Shown: positions 1 through 10,027 of the stretch, piece after piece
Numbering within the stretch: the stretch's first letter is position 1
Layout: the number at the start of each line of letters is the position of its first letter
Source of the DNA: Cohaesibacter marisflavi
Lineage (GTDB): Bacteria; Pseudomonadota; Alphaproteobacteria; Rhizobiales; Cohaesibacteraceae
NCBI RefSeq assembly: GCF_900115225.1
Contig: NZ_FOVR01000011.1
Location: 146,045 to 210,044, forward strand
Direction: 5' to 3'
Length of the DNA: 64,000 nucleotides
Program-made: the position numbers and the translations under genes
The notes under the pieces: generated by a model
Seen by the model: only the letters and a program-made list of their open reading frames with translations
What the model was told of the DNA's origin: nothing
The model's database searches: none

Positions 1-222
1 GAAACCGCGCAGACCCTCTGGGGCTCCATTCTGGGGCGCTTTGTGTTGTTCTGCTTTACCTGGTCACTCATGCATCACATGCTTGGTGGTATCCGTCACT
101 TCCTGTGGGATATTCCTGTGATGATCGAGAAGCCCCAGATTGAATTCCTTTATCGCGCAACCATCCTGGGCGGCTTCCTGTTGACGGTCGTTATCTGGAT
201 CATCGGTTATGCTGTGATGTGA
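1..222 (+). CDS. sdhC: Succinate dehydrogenase cytochrome b556 subunit, C-terminal part
   Basis: This is the 3' end of a gene cut by the window edge, open in frame 1 to TGA at 220-222. The 73 visible residues contain the SdhC signature around 'HHMLGGIRHFLWD', whose histidine is a heme b ligand in the family, and a final membrane segment ending IIGYAVM. The product anchors succinate dehydrogenase (complex II) in the inner membrane and helps form the ubiquinone site. sdhD begins 17 bp downstream behind a purine-rich ribosome binding site, so this is the first visible gene of an sdhCDAB operon. Confidence 0.93.
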   Translation, partial: ETAQTLWGSILGRFVLFCFTWSLMHHMLGGIRHFLWDIPVMIEKPQIEFLYRATILGGFLLTVVIWIIGYAVM

Positions 223-238
223 GGACGGGGAGAGAGAA

Positions 239-613
239 ATGAAAACATCTACCAAAATCATTCGTGGCCTTGGTGAAACTCATCACGGCACGGAACATCA
301 CTGGATGATCCGGCTTACCGCTTTTGCTCTGGTTTTCCTCACCATCGGTTTCGTTATTTTTGTAATGGCCGCTGCAGGATCTGACTATGAGCAGGCCAGA
401 GCGCTTGTTGGACATCCGCTTGTCGCGATTTTCCTTCTGTTGGTTATCGCCGTGTCCGGATATCACGCTTATCTGGGCGCTATCACCATTCCGGAAGATT
501 ATTTCCAGAATCAGCTATATCGCACGCTGTCCAAGATCCTGAACAGCTTCGCGGCTATCGTCGTCTGTGCCGCCCTTTTCTTTGCGGTGCTTAAAGTGGC
601 ATTTGGAGGGTAA
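239..613 (+). CDS. sdhD: Succinate dehydrogenase membrane anchor subunit
   Basis: The 124-residue protein has three predicted membrane helices at about residues 26-46, 59-79 and 101-121, the normal size and layout of SdhD. His76 in 'GYHAYLG' followed by 'IPEDY' matches the family region that carries the second heme b ligand and the quinone-site Asp-Tyr. It pairs with SdhC to anchor complex II and pass electrons to ubiquinone. The ATG follows a gggagagag ribosome binding site, and sdhA starts 6 bp after the stop. Confidence 0.93.
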   Translation: MKTSTKIIRGLGETHHGTEHHWMIRLTAFALVFLTIGFVIFVMAAAGSDYEQARALVGHPLVAIFLLLVIAVSGYHAYLGAITIPEDYFQNQLYRTLSKILNSFAAIVVCAALFFAVLKVAFGG

Positions 614-619
614 GATCAG

Positions 620-2467
620 ATGGCCAATACTTATAATATCAATGGTCGTGCCTACGAAGTTCACGACCACTATCATGATGTTGTCGTTTTGGGGGCCGGT
701 GGCGCTGGTCTGCGCGCAACCCTCGGCATGGCCGAGCAGGGTCTGCGCACCGCTTGCGTAACCAAGGTTTTCCCAACCCGTTCGCACACGGTTGCCGCAC
801 AGGGCGGTATCGCAGCATCACTTGAAAATATGGGGCCTGACAGCTGGCAGTGGCATATGTATGACACCGTCAAGGGTTCTGACTGGCTCGGTGATACCGA
901 CGCCATGGAATATCTTGCGCGTGAAGCTCCGGCTGCGGTCTATGAGCTGGAACATTATGGTGTTCCTTTCTCGCGTACTGAAGAAGGCAAGATCTACCAG
1001 CGCCCGTTCGGTGGCCATATGCAGAACTATGGTGAAGGGCCTGCTGTGCAGCGTACCTGTGCTGCTGCTGACCGTACCGGCCACGCTATCCTGCATACGC
1101 TTTATGGTCAGTCCATCCGCAACAAGGCTGAGTTCTATATCGAATATTTCGGTCTTGACCTGCTGATGAACGAAGACGGCACCTGCGAAGGTCTGGTTGC
1201 CTGGAACCTTGACGACGGCACCATCCATCGCTTCAACGCCAAAATGGTTGTTCTGGCGACCGGTGGTTATGGTCGTTGCTACTTCTCCGCTACGTCTGCC
1301 CACACGATTACCGGTGACGGTAATGCTATGATCGCCCGTGCTGGTCTGCCGCTGCAGGACATGGAATTCGTTCAGTTCCATCCGACCGGCATCTATGGCG
1401 CTGGCTGCCTGATCACCGAAGGTGTTCGTGGTGAAGGCGGGTATCTGGTTAACTCCGAAGGCGAACGCTTCATGGAGCGTTATGCTCCGAGTGCCAAGGA
1501 CCTTGCTTCCCGTGACGTGGTTTCCCGCTGCATGACCATCGAAATTCGCGAAGGTCGCGGTGTTGGCCCGAACAAGGACCACATCTTCCTGCATCTTGAT
1601 CACCTTGATCCGGATATGCTGGCAGAGCGCCTGCCGGGTATTTCCGAATCGGCCGAGATTTTTGCCGGTGTTGACGTGACCAAGGAACCTATTCCGGTTC
1701 TGCCGACCGTTCACTACAATATGGGTGGTATTCCGACCAACTATTGGGGTGAAGTGCTCAACCCAACCAAGGATGATCCGAACGCAGTTGCTCCGGGCCT
1801 TATGGCTGTCGGTGAAGCGGCTTGTGCCTCGGTTCATGGTGCCAACCGTCTTGGCTCCAACTCGCTCATCGACCTTGTGGTCTTTGGCCGTGCAGCAGCT
1901 ATCAAGGCTGGCAAGGTTATCGACCGCGAAGCTCCGATGCCGACGCCGAACCAGGCTTGCTTTGACAAGATCATGGCCAACTTCGACATGGTCCGTCATG
2001 CAAACGGCTCTCAGACCACTGCTCAGCTGCGCTTGAAGATGCAGAAGAGCATGCAGAACAATGCTGCCGTCTTCCGTACTCAGGAAACGTTGGAACAGGG
2101 CTGCAAGGAAATGGCTGCTCTTTGGGGCGAAATGGGTGAAATGAAAGTGACCGACCGGTCACTGATCTGGAACTCCGACCTCATGGAATCCCTCGAACTT
2201 CAGAACCTGATGATCAACGCCCTTCCAACGGTCGTTGGTGCTGAAGCTCGTAAGGAAAGCCGCGGTGCACACGCTCGTGAAGACTATAAAGATGGTCCTC
2301 TGGGTGGTCGTGACGACGAAAACTGGCGTAAGCATACGCTGGCTTGGGTCGCAGAGAATGGCGATGTCAAACTTGACTATCGTCCGGTTATTCTCGATCC
2401 GCTTACTTCCGAGGAAGAAGGCGGTATCGACCTTGCCAAGATCGCGCCGAAAGCTCGCGTCTACTAA
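620..2467 (+). CDS. sdhA: Succinate dehydrogenase flavoprotein subunit
   Basis: The 615-residue protein is full length for SdhA. The dinucleotide-binding GAGGAG motif lies at residues 25-30. '[10 protein letters not shown]' at 54-63 contains His56, the residue to which FAD is covalently linked in this family. The FAD/substrate region '[21 protein letters not shown]' type motif and the C-terminal '[10 protein letters not shown]' motif are present. It oxidises succinate to fumarate in the TCA cycle and passes electrons to SdhB. It lies between sdhD and sdhB in one operon. Confidence 0.98.
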   Translation: MANTYNINGRAYEVHDHYHDVVVLGAGGAGLRATLGMAEQGLRTACVTKVFPTRSHTVAAQGGIAASLENMGPDSWQWHMYDTVKGSDWLGDTDAMEYLAREAPAAVYELEHYGVPFSRTEEGKIYQRPFGGHMQNYGEGPAVQRTCAAADRTGHAILHTLYGQSIRNKAEFYIEYFGLDLLMNEDGTCEGLVAWNLDDGTIHRFNAKMVVLATGGYGRCYFSATSAHTITGDGNAMIARAGLPLQDMEFVQFHPTGIYGAGCLITEGVRGEGGYLVNSEGERFMERYAPSAKDLASRDVVSRCMTIEIREGRGVGPNKDHIFLHLDHLDPDMLAERLPGISESAEIFAGVDVTKEPIPVLPTVHYNMGGIPTNYWGEVLNPTKDDPNAVAPGLMAVGEAACASVHGANRLGSNSLIDLVVFGRAAAIKAGKVIDREAPMPTPNQACFDKIMANFDMVRHANGSQTTAQLRLKMQKSMQNNAAVFRTQETLEQGCKEMAALWGEMGEMKVTDRSLIWNSDLMESLELQNLMINALPTVVGAEARKESRGAHAREDYKDGPLGGRDDENWRKHTLAWVAENGDVKLDYRPVILDPLTSEEEGGIDLAKIAPKARVY

Positions 2468-2570
2468 TGTCTTTCAAGTCGGGCAGCATGACGTTGCCCG
2501 GCCTTTTCGAAATTAAAGCCCGAGCTCGCCTTGATGCGATAAGGGCGCGACCCGAATACGGAGCGAAAAG

Positions 2571-3353
2571 ATGGTTGAACTTGCGCTGCCGAAAAATTCA
2601 CGGATTAAAGAAGGCAAGACTTGGCCAAAGCCTGAAGGTGCGACCAACTTGACCGAATTCCGCGTTTATCGCTGGAATCCTGATGACGGCAAAAACCCCC
2701 AGATCGACACATATTATGTCGATCGTGACGATTGTGGCCCGATGGTTCTCGATGGGCTGCTCTACATTAAAGACAACATCGATGCGACCTTGACGTTGCG
2801 CCGTTCTTGCCGTGAAGGCATCTGCGGTTCGTGCGCCATGAACATCGACGGGGCAAACAATCTCGCCTGTACCTTCGGTATGGACGAATGCAAGTCCAAG
2901 TCTGTGAATGTGTATCCGCTGCCGCATATGAAGGTGGTCAAGGACCTTGTACCTGACCTCAACAATTTCTATGCCCAGCATGCTTCCATCGAGCCTTATC
3001 TGAAGACCGATACGCCGGCTCCAGACACCGAATGGCTGCAGTCTCATGAAGATCGTCAGAAACTGGACGGCCTTTATGAATGTATCCTGTGTGCCTGCTG
3101 CTCGACCTCTTGCCCATCCTACTGGTGGAATGGCGATCGTTACATCGGCCCATCGGCTCTTCTTCAGGCTTATCGCTGGATCATCGATAGCCGTGACGAA
3201 TATACCGGTGAACGTCTTGATCAACTCGATCATGCCTTCGGTGCCTATCGTTGTCACACGATCATGAACTGCACCAAGGTTTGCCCGAAAGGCCTGAACC
3301 CGGCCAAGGCAATTGCCGAAATCAAGCGTATGCTGCTTGAACGCGCTGTTTAA
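2571..3353 (+). CDS. sdhB: Succinate dehydrogenase iron-sulfur subunit
   Basis: The 260-residue protein carries all three cluster motifs. C80, C85, C88 and C100 bind [2Fe-2S]. C171, C174, C177 and C238 bind [4Fe-4S], and C181, C228 and C234 bind [3Fe-4S] by family analogy. It conducts electrons from the SdhA flavin to ubiquinone. The 103-bp gap after sdhA is longer than the other spacings in the operon and holds no convincing gene. A hairpin terminator follows at 3401-3436. Confidence 0.98.
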   Translation: MVELALPKNSRIKEGKTWPKPEGATNLTEFRVYRWNPDDGKNPQIDTYYVDRDDCGPMVLDGLLYIKDNIDATLTLRRSCREGICGSCAMNIDGANNLACTFGMDECKSKSVNVYPLPHMKVVKDLVPDLNNFYAQHASIEPYLKTDTPAPDTEWLQSHEDRQKLDGLYECILCACCSTSCPSYWWNGDRYIGPSALLQAYRWIIDSRDEYTGERLDQLDHAFGAYRCHTIMNCTKVCPKGLNPAKAIAEIKRMLLERAV

Positions 3354-3721
3354 TATGGTGTGTCGTTTCTGGCTATAAGCTAGAAGCTGAGTGAATCAGA
3401 ACCGCCCTCCAGAGAGATCTGGTGGGCGGTTTTTTGTTTGGGCTCATTTGTTTTTAAGCGAAAGTGTCCAAATGTGGATTGTCAGGAATGTGTCAAGAAT
3501 GCGAGGTTACGCGATCTTAGCTATTGAAATAAATGAGAAAATTGAATTCTTGAAATACTGTCTGCTTAAGCCCATGTGAGTGGTGACATTGTCAACCAAA
3601 CACCATTTCTGATTTCCGGCCTGCTTCGGAGGAGAGAAGGACAATTCTTTTCGGGTTGTCATGGAGTTGTCGGAAAGTTTGTTTAGTTGGCTGCCTGAGC
3701 GTTGGCAGAACGGAGGGTTTC
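3354..3721. other. Intergenic region with sdh terminator
   Basis: 368 bp between sdhB and the next gene. It holds the sdh terminator at 3401-3436. The rest is AT-rich without a convincing ORF; the only longer reading frame, 3391-3579, runs through the terminator. The last 10 bp carry the GGAGGG ribosome binding site of the next gene. Confidence 0.7.
3401..3436 (+). terminator. Rho-independent terminator of the sdh operon
   Basis: The arms accgccc (3401-3407) and gggcggt (3424-3430) pair perfectly, with an inner ccaga/tctgg extension. A run of Ts follows at 3430-3436, 47 bp after the sdhB stop. Confidence 0.88.
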
Positions 3722-4177
3722 ATGCTGCAAACGAATATCCTGTTCCTTGATGAAACGAACAATGATCGGAGCATCATGGCTGAAGCATATTTCAATCGGG
3801 GGCTTAACAATGCCGTGCGTGCATTCAGCGCCGGATTCGAACCTGCGGACCGACTGGACAGGCATGTGTTCGACGTGCTCAGAGGGAATGGCATTGCGCC
3901 GGAGGATTATTGTCCCAAGCCGGTCGATATCTTCTTACAGGCCTATTCGCCACGCATTGATCTGGTGGTTGGGTTTGAGCCGGCAAGAGGGGCGCACAAG
4001 CGTCCGATTTTTCCTTACAATCCTCCCGTCACCTATCTCAAGGTGCCTGGCTCTTTTGACCGAATTGACCTTCCTGGGCATCGCAAGAGGGCGGTAAGGG
4101 AAACCTATGCGGATCTGCGTCTTGCCATTGATCGGGCCGTTGCGACAGGGTTGTTGCCCGGTTCCATGGCTGCTTAA
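3722..4177 (+). CDS. LMW phosphatase/arsenate reductase-fold protein lacking catalytic Cys
   Basis: The ATG at 3722 follows a GGAGGG site at 3712-3717, giving 151 residues. The N-terminus 'NILFLDETNNDRSIMAEA' aligns with the low-molecular-weight protein tyrosine phosphatase / ArsC P-loop, which is normally C-x4-N-x-C-R-S followed by x-MAEA. The fold signature, the R16-S17 pair and 'SAGF' are kept, but both cysteines are aspartates (D10 and D15). A cysteine-based phosphatase or arsenate reductase activity is therefore unlikely. It may be a binding or regulatory pseudoenzyme. It stands alone between the sdh terminator and fba. Confidence 0.72.
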   Translation: MLQTNILFLDETNNDRSIMAEAYFNRGLNNAVRAFSAGFEPADRLDRHVFDVLRGNGIAPEDYCPKPVDIFLQAYSPRIDLVVGFEPARGAHKRPIFPYNPPVTYLKVPGSFDRIDLPGHRKRAVRETYADLRLAIDRAVATGLLPGSMAA

Positions 4178-4472
4178 TGCAGTAAATAGACTGTCAGGTC
4201 GGGATTATCCTTGAGCCCGGTCTGCCTTATCTGCATGTCAGCTCATGTAAAAAGGCTGGCATAAGCGATGAAATGCTACTGATTGGCATTTGCTTTTCTG
4301 TGTTTGCGGGTAAACATTGAAGCTGTTCAATGATTTGTGCTAACACAGGAAAAATACTAACCGATAGGACCGATATTGCTTCTTTCTTTGCTATTTTCTG
4401 GACGTTGGAGAAGGAATGTTTTATTTGACTATCGAGAATTAATTTAGTCTCGAAACTTTAAGGGAGATCAGC
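4178..4472. other. Upstream region of fba
   Basis: 295 bp without a gene. Just upstream of the aldolase ribosome binding site is a short perfect inverted repeat, tcgaga (4432-4437) and tctcga (4448-4453), which could be an operator or a small hairpin in the leader. No promoter can be assigned with confidence. Confidence 0.4.
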
Positions 4473-5555
4473 GTGAGCGGAATCAAATTGAGCCCGGGCG
4501 TCATCACCGGCGAAGAGTATTTGCAGCTTCTGGAAGCATGCAAAGAAGGTGGATATGCTCTGCCAGCCGTCAACGTTACCGGCACCAACAGTCTCAATGC
4601 GGTAATGGAAGCAGCTGCCAAAGCAAAATCCGATATCATCATTCAGATGTCGAACGGCGGCGCACAGTTCTTCGCTGGTCAGGGTGCTCCTGATGCGATG
4701 CGCGCACGTGTTTTGGGCTCTGTATCCATCGCCCAGCATGTACATCTGCTGGCAAAAGAATATGGCATCTGTGCCGTTCTTCACACCGACCATTGCAACA
4801 AGAAACTGTTGCCATGGATCGACGGCCTGCTAGACGAAGGTGAGAAATATTACAAGGCGAACGGTCGTCCGCTTTACACCTCCCACATGATCGACCTGTC
4901 CGAAGAAACCCTGGAAGACAACGTTGCGATCAGCGCCAAATATCTCGAACGCATGGCTCCGATGGGCATGAGCCTCGAGATTGAGCTTGGCGTCACCGGT
5001 GGTGAAGAAGATGGCATCGGTAAAGAGCTGGAAGAAGGCGATGCAGCCGATCCACGCCTCTACACCCAGCCTGAAGATGTGCTTTATGCCTATGACATTC
5101 TGTCCAAGATCGGTCACTTCACTGTGGCAGCATCCTTCGGCAACGTGCATGGCGTTTATGCTCCGGGCAACGTCAAGCTGCGTCCGGAAATCCTGAAACA
5201 TTCTCAGGAGCTGGTTGCCAAGGAGCGTAACCTGGCTGACAAACCATTGAGTCTTGTGTTCCACGGCGGATCTGGGTCTCCGAAAGAACAGATTTCTGAA
5301 GCTGTGTCCTATGGCGTGTTCAAGATGAACATCGACACCGACATCCAGTTTGCCTTTGCTGAGGCTGTTGGCGCGAAAGTCGACGAAAAGCCGGTAGCCT
5401 TCAAGCATCAGGTGGATCCGAAAGACGGTACGCCATACAAGAAATTCTACGATCCGCGCAAATGGCTGCGTGCAGGCGAAGAGGGCATGATTGCTCGCCT
5501 CGAAGAAGCCATGCAGGATCTAGGCTCGGCTGGTCGTTCTGTCGCTGACAAGTGA
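4473..5555 (+). CDS. fba: Class II fructose-bisphosphate aldolase
   Basis: The 360-residue length and motifs match the E. coli-like class IIA aldolases. 'HTDHC' at 104-108 holds the catalytic Asp and a zinc-ligand His. 'FHGGSGS' and the 'NIDTD' phosphate-binding motif follow in the C-terminal half. It interconverts fructose 1,6-bisphosphate with dihydroxyacetone phosphate and glyceraldehyde 3-phosphate, with zinc as cofactor. The start is GTG, preceded by AGGGAG at 4461-4466. It is a single-gene transcription unit closed by a terminator at 5585-5614. Confidence 0.95.
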   Translation: MSGIKLSPGVITGEEYLQLLEACKEGGYALPAVNVTGTNSLNAVMEAAAKAKSDIIIQMSNGGAQFFAGQGAPDAMRARVLGSVSIAQHVHLLAKEYGICAVLHTDHCNKKLLPWIDGLLDEGEKYYKANGRPLYTSHMIDLSEETLEDNVAISAKYLERMAPMGMSLEIELGVTGGEEDGIGKELEEGDAADPRLYTQPEDVLYAYDILSKIGHFTVAASFGNVHGVYAPGNVKLRPEILKHSQELVAKERNLADKPLSLVFHGGSGSPKEQISEAVSYGVFKMNIDTDIQFAFAEAVGAKVDEKPVAFKHQVDPKDGTPYKKFYDPRKWLRAGEEGMIARLEEAMQDLGSAGRSVADK

Positions 5556-5862
5556 TAGACGAATAGTGTTGCTTCAAGAACAAGGCTCTCCGGGTGTTCC
5601 CGGAGGGCTTTTTTCGTTTTGGGTGGCGTATTGTAATCCGGAGCGGGTGATATTGGCCGGGGTCCTGTGAATTGGTCTTATGGAACACGGGCTTGGGCAG
5701 AAAACTTTTGTCTTTGCCACATTTCCCTGTTATCCGTTGATGCGTATCGGGCAACTGCTTTGCGCAAAACACTGATTCTTCCGGCTTTTGGCTGGCTTGC
5801 TATGGTTTTGGGGCGCGCAGGGCAGGGCCGTATTTCTTCTTTGTGCGCTCTCGGGGTTGATT
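5556..5862. other. Intergenic region fba to lipoprotein
   Basis: About 307 bp. Apart from the fba terminator nothing is recognised. Open frames across 5667-6011 overlap the downstream lipoprotein in another frame and have no family features. Confidence 0.5.
5585..5614 (+). terminator. Rho-independent terminator of fba
   Basis: A GC-rich stem of the form gctctccggg / cccggagggc (one G-U pair) with a TGTT loop is followed by six Ts. It lies about 30 bp after the fba stop. Confidence 0.88.
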
Positions 5863-6507
5863 GTGAAACGATCTGGAACACTCATGACCATCTCTCTCTT
5901 CGCTTTGGCGCTGGGGGGCTGTGCGGTGTCTTCTGGAGGGCTCTCTTCCAGCCAGAGCGGGGCTCAGCAAACAGCCGGCGCGGTGGGGCGTGGTCCTGTT
6001 GCCATGCCTGACCAAAGCGCAGATCTTGCGCTGGTGTCTGCGTCGGATAAATTTTCCAAGCCAAATGAAAGTTCACTGGGTGTTGCCGAGCCGGGTGCGG
6101 CGTTTGATGCCGTAGATGCTGAATTCAGACAAGCCTATGCCGAGGCCTCGCAGAATTTTGTGCCTGCAGGCACAACCCATGCGGAACTCAAGCCCTATGT
6201 TGGCCGTTGGAAGTTGCAGCCGAAGAACTCAAGGGAAAAGCTCAGGCAGTTGGGTTCCTCTCTGGGGCTCTCAGAGAGTTGCGAGCTGGTTCTTGAGGAT
6301 GCCCGCAGGGATTATGGCTACAAGGCATCGGGGAATTCTGCCTGCCCGACGAGCCTGTTTATGCTGGACAGTTGGGTGGCCTTTGATGACCGTTTGGTGT
6401 TGCGCGACCATATGGGCGACGACATTGTCAAACTACGGTCTGATGGGAGAGGTGTCTGGGTTGGTGTGAATAAAGAAGGCAATATGCTGGTTCTGAAGAA
6501 ATCTTGA
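5863..6507 (+). CDS. Putative outer-membrane lipoprotein, protease-inhibitor (Inh)-like
   Basis: The start is uncertain. GTG at 5863 gives a 214-residue protein with a short KR n-region, a hydrophobic stretch and the lipobox LGGC. ATG at 5884 gives a shorter signal, and TTG at 5788 an unlikely long one. After a low-complexity linker, the C-terminal half (from 'YVGRWKL') has a 'CELVLED...YGYKASGNSACP' pattern. This resembles the AprI/Inh metalloprotease-inhibitor beta-barrel, with two cysteines that could form its disulfide. The next gene carries a related domain and is a clearer family member. The function is inferred, not shown. Confidence 0.65.
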   Translation: MKRSGTLMTISLFALALGGCAVSSGGLSSSQSGAQQTAGAVGRGPVAMPDQSADLALVSASDKFSKPNESSLGVAEPGAAFDAVDAEFRQAYAEASQNFVPAGTTHAELKPYVGRWKLQPKNSREKLRQLGSSLGLSESCELVLEDARRDYGYKASGNSACPTSLFMLDSWVAFDDRLVLRDHMGDDIVKLRSDGRGVWVGVNKEGNMLVLKKS

Positions 6508-6604
6508 CCAGTTTCTGCTTGAAATTAACGGATCTTTCAGTTGGTCCTTGAATATTTACCAATAAGAATCAAAACTCTTATCTGTGTGACGTAAGGAGAG
6601 TGGT

Positions 6605-7195
6605 ATGATTCGCTATTCCGCGCTTTTGTGTGCCGGTTTGTTGCTGACAGCTTGTTCATCCGCTGGCTTTGACCGGTTTGGTGGCAATGACGCATCCCCA
6701 TTGAACCCAGCTCCGACGTCGCCTGTCGAGAGTCAGGCGCTTGGATCTCTTATTCCCAATGATCAGTATCCGAACCAGTCCTATTCAACGGGGCAGCAGT
6801 CCGGCCAGCCGATCAACAACGCGATGGGCGCTGAGGCCGAACTGGCGCCTCCGGTTCAGAATGACATGTCGGCGCTATCCCAGCCCGTGCCATCTTCGGC
6901 GCGTAGCTTGAAGCGAACCGATCTGCTGGGGGCCTGGACGCTGACCTCCGGAGCCGAGCAGTGCAAATTGAATATCAATTTGACCAACTGGACTGGCGGG
7001 TATCGGGCGTCTTCGCGTGGCTGTAGTTCGTCCGATCTACAGAGGATCAATGCATGGCGTCTGGATGGTGAAAAGCTGGTTGTCTTCCTGGCAGAAGATG
7101 GATCGACCATTCTTGGACGGTTCCATTCGAATGCGCCGGGGCGTTTTTCCGGTCAGGCAACGATGGATGGGCGTAGTTTGTCCTTCACCCGCTGA
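6605..7195 (+). CDS. Omp19/Inh-family outer-membrane lipoprotein
   Basis: The 196-residue protein starts at an ATG after TAAGGAGAG. Its signal peptide ends in the lipobox LTAC at residues 14-17. A Pro/Gln/Ser-rich linker runs to about residue 100. A C-terminal domain follows of the form 'LLGAWTLTSGAEQCKLNI...GGYRASSRGC...INAWRLDGEKLVVF', ending in SFTR. This layout matches Brucella Omp19 and the AprI/Inh protease-inhibitor family from memory of those sequences. The expected location is the outer membrane, periplasmic or surface side, possibly protecting against proteases. Confidence 0.78.
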   Translation: MIRYSALLCAGLLLTACSSAGFDRFGGNDASPLNPAPTSPVESQALGSLIPNDQYPNQSYSTGQQSGQPINNAMGAEAELAPPVQNDMSALSQPVPSSARSLKRTDLLGAWTLTSGAEQCKLNINLTNWTGGYRASSRGCSSSDLQRINAWRLDGEKLVVFLAEDGSTILGRFHSNAPGRFSGQATMDGRSLSFTR

Positions 7196-7505
7196 GCCAG
7201 GGCGGCTTTCTCGGTCTGAGAGTGTCCTTCAAGCTGATGGCGTATATGGGAGAGCATGAAGCAGGTCTTTATGCTCTTCATCCGTCTTAGGGATCATTTC
7301 CTTGCGTCGTCATTTCCCCTAAAGCAGAACTATTCTTATTTGCGTTTTGTCCATATGCCGCTTTTGATCGCGTGTACGGATAAAGCTATCGCTGCTTGCT
7401 CTTTGTTTCGATGTCTCGCCTTGCGATCTGGTGAAGGCTGCGGCAGGCGGGGCATTGCGGCGCATATTCAGGGCATTACATGCCGGATCTTGATGAGGCA
7501 AGCAA
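7196..7505. other. Intergenic region upstream of zapE
   Basis: 310 bp with no supported gene. An 86-residue frame at 7256-7516 overlaps zapE in another phase and shows no family features. GAGG at 7495-7498 is the zapE ribosome binding site. Confidence 0.5.
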
Positions 7506-8651
7506 TTGAACAGTGAATTAGGCGACATTTCGGTATCGGACCTGTATGACAGTAAAGTGCGCCACGGTGATATCGATGAGGATGCTGATCAGAGGGCATT
7601 GGCCGTTCGTTTCGACCAATTGCTTGAAAAAGTGAGTGAAAAGCGGCTCTCGCGGAAGACGTCCTCCCTTGGTTGGTTGTTTGCCAAACGCCAGCCCGTT
7701 GAACCCGTAAGGGGGCTCTATATCTGGGGTGAGGTCGGTCGCGGCAAAACCATGATCATGGACCTGTTTTTCGAGGTGGCTCCGGTCAAGCGCAAGGGGC
7801 GCTATCATTTCCATGAATTCATGCGTAACATGCATGCGCGCATCAAGCAGGCACGGGCCGACATCGCCAGCGGCAAGATCAAGGGTGATGATCCGATCAA
7901 ACCCGTCGCTGACGCTCTGTGTCAGGAAATGCGATTGTTGTGCTTTGATGAGTTTAGCGTCACGGACATTGCTGATGCGATGCTTCTGGGGCGTCTCTTC
8001 TCCCGTCTGTTTGCGGATGGGGTGGTGGTGGTTGCCACGTCCAACGTTGATCCGGATCTGCTGTATAAGGACGGGTTGAACCGGCAGCTGTTCTTGCCCT
8101 TCATCGCGCTTCTGAAAGAGCGATGTGAGGTGGTTCGGCTCTCGTCGCGGACCGATTTCCGGATGGAAAAGTTGGGTGGTCAACCGGTTTATCTCTTCCC
8201 GAAAAATGCAGAAACCGAAGCCAGTTTCCAGTCCATGTGGGAGACGGTTATTGAGGCGCCACGTGCGCCCAGCGATGCGGTGGAAAATCAGGGGCGCAGC
8301 ATCCATGTGCCCGAGGCTTACCATGGCATGGCCCGTTTTTCGTTCGAAGATCTTTGTGTTCGCCCCTTGGGTGCCTCGGACTATTTGCGCTTGTGCGAGG
8401 TCTATCATACGATCTTTATCGACGGTATTCCGCCATTCGAGCGGTCCATGCGCAACGAGGCCAAACGCTTCATCATTCTGATCGATACGCTCTATGACAA
8501 TCATGTGCGTGTCATTGCGTTGGCCAAGGTTTCCCAGTTTGATTTGGCGCAGAATATGAACGGAACGGAGGCCTTCGAGTTTGATCGCACAGCCTCCCGT
8601 CTTACCGAAATGCAATCAGACGAATATCTGGAAGATTGCTCAAGGTTATAA
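7506..8651 (+). CDS. zapE: Cell division protein ZapE / AFG1-like ATPase
   Basis: The 381-residue AAA-type ATPase has Walker A GEVGRGKT at 75-82 and Walker B 'LLCFDEF' with D148-E149. These are the signatures of the AFG1/ZapE family, which in E. coli modulates the FtsZ ring and in mitochondria acts in protein quality control. An in-frame stop at 7494-7496 leaves only TTG at 7506 as an early start, with GAGG seven bases upstream. The gene precedes mdh, a common arrangement in Hyphomicrobiales. The stop codon abuts one arm of a long inverted repeat that may influence mdh. Confidence 0.9.
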   Translation: MNSELGDISVSDLYDSKVRHGDIDEDADQRALAVRFDQLLEKVSEKRLSRKTSSLGWLFAKRQPVEPVRGLYIWGEVGRGKTMIMDLFFEVAPVKRKGRYHFHEFMRNMHARIKQARADIASGKIKGDDPIKPVADALCQEMRLLCFDEFSVTDIADAMLLGRLFSRLFADGVVVVATSNVDPDLLYKDGLNRQLFLPFIALLKERCEVVRLSSRTDFRMEKLGGQPVYLFPKNAETEASFQSMWETVIEAPRAPSDAVENQGRSIHVPEAYHGMARFSFEDLCVRPLGASDYLRLCEVYHTIFIDGIPPFERSMRNEAKRFIILIDTLYDNHVRVIALAKVSQFDLAQNMNGTEAFEFDRTASRLTEMQSDEYLEDCSRL

Positions 8652-9765
<1,114 letters not shown>

Positions 9766-9783
9766 GTAAGATAGGCGATTGAG

Positions 9784-9946
9784 ATCCCCCCTCTTGAGAC
9801 GGCTTGAACAATCGAGAGGGATTGATACCGGGCTTTCCTGCGCTCCTGGCTTACGGCTCAGGAATCCCCCGGCCTAAATTCTTGCACCACTTCCAAGCGT
9901 GAAACGGCCCATGGGGATGGATCGGGAAGCGCACGGGAGTGGTGCA
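9784..9946 (+). promoter_or_regulatory. Structured mdh-sucC intergenic region (three hairpins)
   Basis: Three successive inverted repeats occupy the gap. The first is ccctct (9789-9794) with agaggg (9815-9820). The second is a nested stem, ccggg/cccgg (9828-9832, 9868-9872) plus ttcctg/caggaa (9835-9840, 9859-9864). The third is a perfect 9-bp pair, tgcaccact (9883-9891) with agtggtgca (9938-9946). None has a T-run, so they do not look like a plain terminator. The sucC start follows 81 bp later. They could be a structured leader RNA or a processing region; no known family was recognised. Confidence 0.5.
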
Positions 9947-10027
9947 TTAAGACCACAAGCAAAGACCAGTCTGGTGGCGCTTGCTCACGGTGTTCATCAG
10001 GCCGATCCAAAGATTAGGGGAGATCCC

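Noticed and set aside
2467..2652. 61-codon frame starting at the sdhA stop
   Set aside because: It overlaps sdhB in another frame and has no family features.
7256..7516. 86-codon frame with a purine-rich site before its ATG
   Set aside because: Runs into zapE in another phase, ribosome binding site spacing is too short, and the composition is not protein-like.
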